Positions 16,101 to 21,075 of a stretch of 21,075 bases of DNA are shown here, one piece after another. This DNA comes from JAHFOW01 sp964370795. Lineage in GTDB: Bacteria; Planctomycetota; Brocadiia; Brocadiales; Brocadiaceae. Made by a program: the position numbers and the translations under genes. A model generated the notes under the pieces. It saw nothing but the letters and a program-made list of their open reading frames with translations, searched no databases and was not told the DNA's origin. How positions within the stretch are numbered: the stretch's first letter is position 1; every line of letters starts with the position of its first letter. Location: NCBI GenBank assembly GCA_964370795.1, contig CAYJME010000038.1:1-21075 (forward strand). Reading direction: 5' to 3'.

Positions 16101-16583
16101 GAAGGATTATTATTGGTAAAAGGTCATAACCGTATGATAGGCTATCTGGGTCAGCCTGAAAAGACAAAAGAGGCCATAAAAGATGGGTGGTATATTACCG
16201 GTGACATAGGAAGTATCGACAGTGACGGATTTATACGGATAACAGACCGCCTCTCCCGATTCAGCAAGATCGGCGGAGAAATGGTTCCTCATAGCAAGGT
16301 GGAGGAAACGATCAATCAGATATGCGGGGATTATCCCTGTGTGGTAACATCTATCCCTGACGAGCAGAAGGGTGAGCGGCTTGTGGTTCTTTACACCCAT
16401 AAAGAACTTAAACCTGACGATCTCTGGGGAGAATTATGCAAAAAGGATATCCCAAAACTCTGGATCCCGAAACGGGAGAATTTTTACCATATAGAAACCA
16501 TCCCAACTCTTGGGACAGGAAAGGTAAATCTAAAAATGGCCAGGACAATTGCCTCGGAACGAGCAGGACAAACAGATATATAA
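13173..16583 (+). CDS. aas: LplT-Aas fusion: lysophospholipid transporter / acyltransferase / acyl-ACP synthetase
   Basis: A 1136-residue three-part membrane protein. Residues 1 to ~410 are a major-facilitator transporter of LplT type (LGAFNDSAYKITLSLLI at the first helix, about 12 hydrophobic segments). Residues ~420-610 are a PlsC acyltransferase (NHMSFID with His445 and Asp450; FAEGTISRIG with Glu518). Residues ~650-1130 are an AMP-forming acyl-ACP/acyl-CoA synthetase (FSSGTTGTPKGVMLSHHN near 782-799; GYGCTEMSPV near 920; GWYITGDIGSID near 1004; LGTGKVNLK near the C-terminus). In E. coli the transporter LplT and the two-domain Aas are separate, adjacent genes that take up and re-acylate lysophospholipids; here all steps are in one chain. 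This fusion is known in other bacteria. It closes the phospholipid cluster. ATG 13173 has only a weak GGAA ribosome-binding site. Confidence 0.92.
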   Translation: MSDGKYKDILKSFGFQCFLWTQFLGAFNDSAYKITLSLLILNIFAGPDGGGGYLSLIGAVFILPFFLFSGYAGYLADVFNKRSVLIVTKSLEIAAMSLGLVATLFGGVNLMLVVLFLMALQSALFGPAKYGIVPEMFPDKDISRVNGLLEMTTFLAIILGTSVGSVMFSAWKDRLAFINLVLILIAVVGTATSFRIPKVTYSGTKKPFRLNPWSEVMSGIRRLYSYKILFLAVLGMSYFWFLGALLQMDILLFGKEIMGLNDLSIGFLGTFMAVGIGIGSLVAGRLSGDKVELGLVPLGSIGMGLFSLWLSFSGSSYVQTSVALALLGFSGGLFTIPLNALLQQKSEHNEKGRLIATNNFLNTIGILLASGAIWFLRKHLLISADRIILIFGLLTLVATVYILKILPDFLIRFSLWMLTHTIYKIRIVGQEHVPFRGPALLVCNHMSFIDALLVGSCVQRFIRFMIYKPYYEQKSFHWLFRLMNAIPYSDDNRKEMLESLSRAREELRQGHVVCIFAEGTISRIGNLLPFKSDFEKVVEGLNVPIIPVHLDGLWGSVFSFKGGKFFWKWPEKLPYPVTVSFDQPLPSPATAQAVRQAVMELGSNAVEYRRTTHDLLHLRFIKTAKRRWSSFCMTDSSGKEMTFGQTLVGSLLLARWIQKQWPDDKMVGILLPSSIGGALANIAVLLAGKVSVNINFTSGKEGMASAIQQCNIRLTLTSRMFLSKANIEKMEGMVFIEDLFKQITPFQKFLTLVSSFLLPSWLISILMRHGKQTPNDLATVIFSSGTTGTPKGVMLSHHNIISNIEGVIQIFSLTKGDRIMGVLPFFHSFGFTVALWLPLISGFGAVYHANPMDAATIGQMVSQYKATILISTPTFYGVYLRKCSVQEFSSLRYAMTGAEKLREQFARAFKEKYGIDLLEGYGCTEMSPVISVNIPNVLVGQELQIGSKFGMGGHPIPGVAVKVVDPETGNPLPYNQEGLLLVKGHNRMIGYLGQPEKTKEAIKDGWYITGDIGSIDSDGFIRITDRLSRFSKIGGEMVPHSKVEETINQICGDYPCVVTSIPDEQKGERLVVLYTHKELKPDDLWGELCKKDIPKLWIPKRENFYHIETIPTLGTGKVNLKMARTIASERAGQTDI

Positions 16584-16605
16584 AGGCAAAACAGGCTTTC
16601 AACTT

Positions 16606-16683
16606 AAAATCCTTGCCGACGAGAATGTTGATCACCGAATAGTAAAAAACCTAAGAAAGAGAGGTTTTGAAATCATCAGTTAA
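16606..16683 (+). pseudogene. DUF5615-family (PIN-like) toxin fragment
   Basis: A 25-codon stretch, KILADENVDHRIVKNLRKRG then FEIIS and TAA (16681-16683), matches the N-terminal signature of DUF5615 PIN-like proteins (KxLADENV...IV..LR..G.EV). Full-length members are about 110-120 residues. No ATG precedes it in frame and it stops before the rest of the domain, so it is a remnant. It follows the LplT-Aas gene directly. Confidence 0.55.
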
Positions 16684-16783
16684 TAAATCTTTTTCTGAAA
16701 TACGGCGACTCTTTGTACAAAAAATTTACTGTTATTAAAGTCAATAAAATCAGGATTCGAGAACTTCCGTGAGGAGAAGGAAG

Positions 16784-16888
16784 ATGGACATAAGGACCAT
16801 AGGTAGAAATTGTAAGATTGCATCCAGATGTCTAATCAGAGGTGTGTGCCTTCACGCATCAATGAACAAAAAAAGTGACGTGTTATAA
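16784..16888 (+). CDS. possible small ORF (34 aa) with strong RBS, unknown
   Basis: ATG 16784 follows a purine-rich Shine-Dalgarno (GAGGAGAAGGAAG) and codes for 34 residues, beginning MDIRTIGRNCKIAS with three cysteines, up to TAA 16886-16888. I recognise no family. It lies among dead toxin-antitoxin fragments and may itself be a cut-off gene. Confidence 0.25.
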   Translation: MDIRTIGRNCKIASRCLIRGVCLHASMNKKSDVL

Positions 16889-16892
16889 TTCC

Positions 16893-16921
16893 TTGAAAAG
16901 ACAGCTCGCTTATTGTATAAA
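16893..16921 (+). promoter_or_regulatory. putative sigma70 promoter of the dead TA pair
   Basis: TTGAAA (16893-16898), 17-base spacer, TATAAA (16916-16921): five of six matches in each hexamer. It lies about 80 bases before the antitoxin pseudogene at 17003 and would drive it. Confidence 0.45.
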
Positions 16922-17002
16922 TACGACATCAACCATCAATATGATGCTAAACAAATAACGAGAATTGATTAATTAACGTTTCATCCTTGTAGGAAATTAT
17001 TT

Positions 17003-17185
17003 ATGAATATAAAAGATAAAGTAATCAAGGCCATTCAGGAGCTTCCGCCAGATGCTTCAATTAAAGATGCTATGGAAAGATTATATCTCCTGTAGAAGAT
17101 TGATCGGGGTATCAAACGGGCAGATTCAGGCAAAAAAGTATCCCAAAAGGAAGCAAAAAAACGTATGGAAAAATGGTTAAAGTAA
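17003..17185 (+). pseudogene. antitoxin of a ParE-type module, inactivated by an in-frame TAG
   Basis: ATG 17003 has a good ribosome-binding site (AGGA, 16991-16994). The frame reads MNIKDKVIKAIQELPPDASI, then KDAMERLYLL, hits TAG at 17093-17095 (codon 31), and continues unbroken as KIDRGIKRADSGKKVSQKEA up to TAA 17183-17185. Length (60 codons) and pattern (..LP.DASI.DA.ERLYLL.KI..GI..AD.GK..S..E.KKRM.KWLK) are those of small antitoxins paired with RelE/ParE toxins. It overlaps the start of a ParE-like toxin remnant, as such pairs do. The stop would give a 30-residue fragment unless suppressed. Confidence 0.6.
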
Positions 17186-17211
17186 CCTGGACTGATCAGG
17201 CGCTTGTATAA
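17173..17211 (+). pseudogene. RelE/ParE toxin N-terminal remnant
   Basis: ATG 17173, overlapping the antitoxin end in another frame, encodes MVKVTWTDQALV and then TAA. MVKV.WT.QAL is the usual opening of ParE/RelE-type toxins of about 95 residues. Everything after codon 12 is gone, so the toxin is dead. Confidence 0.5.
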
Positions 17212-17329
17212 GCAATTTGTCTTTACATTGTATATAATTGAGCTAAATTGCTCTAGCTTGAATAGATTAATGAAAAAGAGATTTAAATAGAAAAAATCAA
17301 AAACCCCCATGACCTCTTGTATTATTTAT

Positions 17330-18022
17330 CTATAAATAAAAATGCTTTTCTATTAATTTTTCTTTAAAAGCACTTTTTTTCTCTTCTACATTAATATCAT
17401 ATCCATCAATGATTTTGTTTTCAGGATAATATCTTTTTTGAATATCTATCGCTTCATCTATAAACTTCCTTAAAATTGATTTATATTTTATTATGCTTTC
17501 GGATTCCCATTTTGCAACTTTTTCTATTGGAAATTTTTTCTCAAACCAGGACGCAAAAAGAAACTCACCTATTTTAGAGATTATTTCAGCCAAAACTATT
17601 AATATCAATAATAAGACTACTGCTTTAAATGGCAAATTATAGAAGCCATTAAATATGTTTTTTGATGCTATACCAAATGCTATCAAAAGTAATAAAGATT
17701 TTGACCAATAATTTCCTTTAGAAAGTGGAGATAAATTGAGAAAAACTTCGAGAAGTCTTTCTCTCAAACTTTTTACAGCTTCAATTGATTTCCATTCTGA
17801 ACTTATTCTATCTCTCTCAACAGAAAATGCACGTACAGCTGATAACACAGAACCAATCATTGAAATGTTGAAGGCTTTTTCTGTTTCGTCAGTAGTCATG
17901 TTTTTATAATCCAGAAGCAATTCTATTGCTTTTTCACCAATTTTTCTATGGCTCTCAATATGTGAACGATGGGCAGGTATAGCTAAAATCAAAGATATTG
18001 CTTCTGAAATGTTTAATTTCAT
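17330..18022 (-). CDS. two-transmembrane-helix protein, candidate membrane effector
   Basis: A 230-residue Lys/Ile-rich protein, third gene of the leftward operon. It begins 10 bases after the stop of the E2-E1-JAB gene, with the Shine-Dalgarno AGGTGA overlapping that stop. Residues 1-105 look helical and soluble. Two hydrophobic segments follow (about 108-124, KSLLLLIAFGIAS, and 131-149, PFKAVVLLLILIVLAEII), then a charged helical tail of about 80 residues. This 2TM-plus-helices build is like SLATT and other 2TM effectors of bacterial conflict systems, which kill the infected cell by membrane disruption when activated. I recognise no specific family; the effector role is inferred from architecture and operon position. 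Low GC like its two partners. Confidence 0.65.
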   Translation of the reverse strand: MKLNISEAISLILAIPAHRSHIESHRKIGEKAIELLLDYKNMTTDETEKAFNISMIGSVLSAVRAFSVERDRISSEWKSIEAVKSLRERLLEVFLNLSPLSKGNYWSKSLLLLIAFGIASKNIFNGFYNLPFKAVVLLLILIVLAEIISKIGEFLFASWFEKKFPIEKVAKWESESIIKYKSILRKFIDEAIDIQKRYYPENKIIDGYDINVEEKKSAFKEKLIEKHFYL

Positions 18023-18032
18023 TTCTAATCAC

Positions 18033-20273
18033 CTATTTCATTCTGCCAAGATACCAAGAATGTTTTACTTCACCAGCAATCAACATTAATGCTGGCTTTC
18101 CATCAACATCCATGGTATCAACGAGCCAGCTAAAAGCCTTGCAATCATCCTCACTTGGTTCAGTGCCACATCCAACTGGATGTGAATGCCATTCACCAAC
18201 GTAATCCAACATTCCTAATGTTGTTTCCTTAATTTTTTCAATCTTAGGTTTTAATCCCTTACATCCTCTAATATAAACTGTAGGCCATTCTTCACTATCA
18301 GGAGGTGATAATACGGTATCCACAACATAAACAATTTTTCTTTGCATATCAAATGATCCAACCAAAACCCCACCGGTCTCATTAGGCAGTCTTTCTGTAC
18401 GTGCTTGAAATATTTTATCTAACAGCCATTTGTCACAGTATAATGTCCAGTCGCCAAATTTATTTTCAAAAACCTTATAGGCAGAATAATATCTACTCTT
18501 AACACCAATATCATCTAAGTTTGTCTCCCATATCGAGATATTTGCTGAATCTTTTGAAAGTAAATTGCGTATTCCTCGACTGCAAACAGCAGAATGTAAA
18601 GCAACAAGGTCTTGAGGAATTACAGCACTAATATCGCGACACGAGCGCGCATAACGAATTGAATCATCATTCAGTTTCAAGTGATTTTCTAAAGAAGGTT
18701 CATTTATCAAGTAACGGTAATATTGCATTTCTAAACAATCTAGGGTAATACTTCTATTTCTATCTTCCGCAAGCATAATAACGTCTCTTCCTGATGGGCT
18801 TAGAAAAATTGAAATACGACGTCCTGGTGAATCTATATCACGTGCAATATGACGAGCGACAGGTATAGAAGCAGAAGCATCTATTATTATTTCAGTGCTG
18901 CTATAGGCAGTTTTCAACTGATTTGATAAATTGGAATTGCTTAATACATCAGCAACTATTGCATGGGCAATTTTCTCACCTTTAATTATATTGTTAGCCT
19001 GATAGGCAAGCATTTCAGCTTTGGGATAACCAAGAAAATCATTTGCCAGTGCATGGCGAGCAAGATTGTGTGGCAGCAAGCAATCATCATCCACGACAGT
19101 CCATTCGCCAAAGCCCATACGAACCAAATTCATAAAAACTTGCGAACCAAGCGCACCTCCACCTACAAGTACTATTTTCTTCTTCTCTATTTGCGGAAAG
19201 CCATTTATTTGGGAAGCGAGTTCTCTTGAAAGAGAGTTGACAGGATTAAGTAGATGAATCGTTATCGTTTTACCTTCTTTGGATAGATCATGTTGTAACA
19301 AAAGAGAAAGTTTTCCACTAAAAATTGTCCAAATTCCGATTTCTATACCAATTTTCTCGATTGAATCGAAAATCAGAAAAGCCCAAACATCAGTATCTTC
19401 AGGAGACTCACCCACTTTCCTTGTTTTGGGCAGTTCAACAATTAATACAAGATTAGCCTTCAAAAGATTGTATTTTTCATTATCTTTAAATTCCCGAAGC
19501 CGCTTCCTTAACACAGAAAGCAAATCAACTCCTGCCTCTAATAAGAACTTATGAAGTTCATATAAATTCGATGGCTGTCTATTAATAATTCCATGAACTT
19601 GAGGAGCACATTGAATAGCAGTTGCGATATATTTAAACTCGTTTTTTTCTGGAGGAGCATTCTCAATCCTCTCAGCAATAAACGTCAATGTGTTTTCACC
19701 ATAGTTAGTACGTCGAATCACCAGTAAATTAGCATTACAACTACTTTCTTGAGAAAATAGATCGAAGGGAATAATCAGGTGTATTGGAGAACCCATTAAT
19801 AGCGGTTCAAGTGGTTGATCGTTTGCATGAAGCTCCCCCTTGGCAGTTAGTGACAACCATTCACGGATACGTTCCAGAAAGAGCGTAGGTGTCCAACGTA
19901 ACTTAAATTTATTATGTTTTTCATTGAACAAGCAAAGACTACGGGGTTTTTCTTGATCACGCAAGTTTAAATGGGGAACTTTTGGAAAGTCCTCTCGCAG
20001 TGCCAATACTTCTGGAAACGAATCATCTTTTGCAGAAAATATTATAGCAATCCGTTCGGAACATCGAATATCGTGAATAGTCACTTGGCCTACCTCAATC
20101 TCGGCGTCAAAAACAACAACTTCAGCTTCGGTTCCATTTGATAGCCTTCGCAATTCGCGAAGCGCAAAATAGGGCAATTTTTCAATAGCAGTTACTACTT
20201 CCTGTGCCTTAGAGATTTTGAGGTCGCATTTAGAGATTACACCACCAGGTGCATCAAGATAATTATCGGACAT
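18033..20273 (-). CDS. E2-E1-JAB triple fusion: ubiquitin-like conjugation/deconjugation enzyme
   Basis: A 746-residue protein. Residues ~20-160 resemble prokaryotic E2 domains: VPHLNLRDQEKPRSLCLFNE with candidate catalytic Cys114 and upstream His101, then FLERIREWLSLTAKGELH. Residues ~170-360 are an alpha/beta linker region. Residues ~365-600 are an E1/ThiF adenylating domain with the nucleotide loop VLVGGGALGSQ (Gly371-Gly376), VVDDDCLLPHNLARH, and Cys545 in SCRDIS as likely E1 catalytic cysteine (compare Cap2 of type II CBASS, where an E2 Cys and E1 Cys lie at similar places). Residues ~610-746 are a JAB/JAMM zinc isopeptidase: Glu632 in NETGG, His696-Ser-His698-Pro, Ser707 and Asp710. All key residues are present, so all three activities may be intact. 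The start overlaps the MBL gene by 11 bases, with AGGA about 7 bases upstream. In CBASS, Cap2 and Cap3 are separate proteins. Confidence 0.88.
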   Translation of the reverse strand: MSDNYLDAPGGVISKCDLKISKAQEVVTAIEKLPYFALRELRRLSNGTEAEVVVFDAEIEVGQVTIHDIRCSERIAIIFSAKDDSFPEVLALREDFPKVPHLNLRDQEKPRSLCLFNEKHNKFKLRWTPTLFLERIREWLSLTAKGELHANDQPLEPLLMGSPIHLIIPFDLFSQESSCNANLLVIRRTNYGENTLTFIAERIENAPPEKNEFKYIATAIQCAPQVHGIINRQPSNLYELHKFLLEAGVDLLSVLRKRLREFKDNEKYNLLKANLVLIVELPKTRKVGESPEDTDVWAFLIFDSIEKIGIEIGIWTIFSGKLSLLLQHDLSKEGKTITIHLLNPVNSLSRELASQINGFPQIEKKKIVLVGGGALGSQVFMNLVRMGFGEWTVVDDDCLLPHNLARHALANDFLGYPKAEMLAYQANNIIKGEKIAHAIVADVLSNSNLSNQLKTAYSSTEIIIDASASIPVARHIARDIDSPGRRISIFLSPSGRDVIMLAEDRNRSITLDCLEMQYYRYLINEPSLENHLKLNDDSIRYARSCRDISAVIPQDLVALHSAVCSRGIRNLLSKDSANISIWETNLDDIGVKSRYYSAYKVFENKFGDWTLYCDKWLLDKIFQARTERLPNETGGVLVGSFDMQRKIVYVVDTVLSPPDSEEWPTVYIRGCKGLKPKIEKIKETTLGMLDYVGEWHSHPVGCGTEPSEDDCKAFSWLVDTMDVDGKPALMLIAGEVKHSWYLGRMK

Positions 20274-21039
20274 AAGAAATTCCTGCCCTTGGCGCCACGG
20301 TACTTATCGCAGCTGTTCCTCCGCCAACAATAATCTTCTTAACTGTTGCTCCCCACTTGTCAATGGTTATTTCTAATGGCTTTGGTTTTGATGTATTTGG
20401 ATTTTCCATCGTTACTTTAAAGATACCATCTATCGAGCTTGCAACTTCTTTATAGTAATTTGCAGCCTGTCTGTGTGGCGGTTGATCATCTTCATCATTA
20501 TGTGGAATTGGTTTGCTGCAAGAAACTAAAATACCCTTTTGTGAACCTTGTTCCAATAGCCACTTGACCTCTGGAACAGGTTTGGTTTTATCCTTACCCT
20601 TTTCACTGCTTAATGCCTTGTAGCTACAATGATGTGGAATATCATAAATATCCCATTGTAGGCGTTCTTCTCTTTTATGATATTTTGTAATGTTAACAAT
20701 ATCTGTTAGAACTTCATGTGTGGAGTCGCCAATTATCATAAACTGAGTTTCTTGCCCTTCGCAGTCAAACGTTGCATGAAGTATCAAGGAGCACTCATTC
20801 CGATCCTCTAATTTATCGTCAACATGAGCAGCAAAAGGTGAGTGAACAAAAAATTCAACTCCTCCTGTTGACTTATCAAAACCAGGTACTAATTGTCCAG
20901 CGTCCGTTATAAGACTTTTGCGATCTTCTATAGTCAACCCTTCCTTTTCAAGCCACTCTTTGAGCCTTTCTGGACGAGAAAAAACCCTTATACCTTCACC
21001 CTGTTTTAAACGAAACCTGGCTTCACCCAAGTTCGACAA
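20263..21039 (-). CDS. metallo-beta-lactamase-fold protein, C-terminal part (5' end broken or outside window)
   Basis: The readable frame (up to 258 residues from TTG 21039) has the second half of a ComEC-like metallo-beta-lactamase fold: FFVHSPFAAH, NECSLILHATFDCEG, MIIGDSTHEVLTDI (the metal-ligand Asp motif), WDIYDIPHHCSY (usually PHHGS) and a late PPHRQAANYY. The first half, which should carry HxHxDH, is absent. An in-frame TGA lies at 21052-21054, while another frame is open from the window edge to TAA 21006-21008 (reading IIDITVDTTFTCRTW), so a frameshift near 21010-21050, or a separate upstream gene, is likely. Its 3' end overlaps the E2-E1-JAB gene by 11 bases, so the two are one operon. 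Role is unknown; MBL genes are recorded beside E1/JAB operons in earlier comparative work. Confidence 0.68.
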   Translation of the reverse strand: MSNLGEARFRLKQGEGIRVFSRPERLKEWLEKEGLTIEDRKSLITDAGQLVPGFDKSTGGVEFFVHSPFAAHVDDKLEDRNECSLILHATFDCEGQETQFMIIGDSTHEVLTDIVNITKYHKREERLQWDIYDIPHHCSYKALSSEKGKDKTKPVPEVKWLLEQGSQKGILVSCSKPIPHNDEDDQPPHRQAANYYKEVASSIDGIFKVTMENPNTSKPKPLEITIDKWGATVKKIIVGGGTAAISTVAPRAGISYVR

Positions 21040-21075
21040 GTAAAAGTCGTATCAACAGTAATATCAATTATTTGC

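Noticed and set aside
17233..17238. TATAAT as a promoter
   Set aside because: No -35 hexamer at 15-19 bases upstream and no gene to serve on the plus strand.
17330..21075. Calling the operon type II CBASS
   Set aside because: E2-E1 and JAB domains match in kind, but no CD-NTase is visible, the JAB is fused rather than separate, and an MBL gene is present. The name would need upstream sequence.
1..21075. tRNA, rRNA, CRISPR arrays, riboswitches, transposase genes
   Set aside because: Read for on both strands; no cloverleaf, regularly spaced repeats, known aptamer core or transposase motif was recognised.

Overview
The window looks like the chromosome of an anaerobic, autotrophic bacterium that uses the acetyl-CoA (Wood-Ljungdahl) pathway. 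The strongest clue is a metF-metV pair beside a GltD-like flavoprotein fused to ferredoxin and FlpD/MvhD domains. Together with a YnbA/YnbB/PlsC/LplT-Aas phospholipid cluster, this would fit an anammox planctomycete (Brocadiales). That assignment is inference; no rRNA or other marker gene is present to prove it. Most of the window is of medium GC. The last ~3.7 kb is visibly AT-richer and looks acquired.

Layout. 1-654: 3' end of a TPR protein. 653-746: a pair of REP-like palindromes. 767-2392: nadB. 2393-2670: spacer with a promoter candidate and a second, unrelated palindromic repeat. 2671-3084: yjbQ. 3216-7081: methylene-THF reductase module (GltD-ferredoxin-FlpD fusion, metV, a dead HicB stub, metF). 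7110-10575: a cassette bounded by a perfect 22-bp inverted repeat, carrying a leftward, translationally coupled pair (PaaK/CapK-like adenylating enzyme, then an ATP-grasp ligase) and ~0.85 kb of non-coding DNA. 10830-16583: rightward phospholipid genes (CDP-alcohol phosphatidyltransferase, CdsA/YnbB type cytidylyltransferase, PlsC acyltransferase, giant LplT-PlsC-acyl-ACP synthetase fusion). 16584-17329: a graveyard of toxin-antitoxin fragments. 17330-21039: a leftward three-gene operon running in from the right edge.

The right-hand operon is the most exciting part. It encodes a metallo-beta-lactamase-fold protein (its 5' part broken or out of the window), a single 746-residue polypeptide combining a ubiquitin E2-like domain, an E1-like adenylating domain and a JAB/JAMM isopeptidase, and a two-transmembrane-helix protein shaped like a membrane effector. 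Architecture, tight gene spacing, low GC and the neighbouring dead TA genes suggest a bacterial ubiquitin-like conjugation system, probably for phage defence. It is related to but distinct from type II CBASS (Cap2/Cap3) and Bil systems: no CD-NTase and no ubiquitin-like protein is visible inside the window.

The methylene-THF reductase genes probably work as one electron-transfer complex. NAD(P)H or another donor would enter at the flavoprotein, electrons would pass the Fe-S domains, and MetV would hand them to the FAD of MetF. The phospholipid genes cover CDP-diacylglycerol synthesis, head-group transfer, acylation and lysophospholipid uptake/re-acylation, so they form a coherent membrane-lipid locus.
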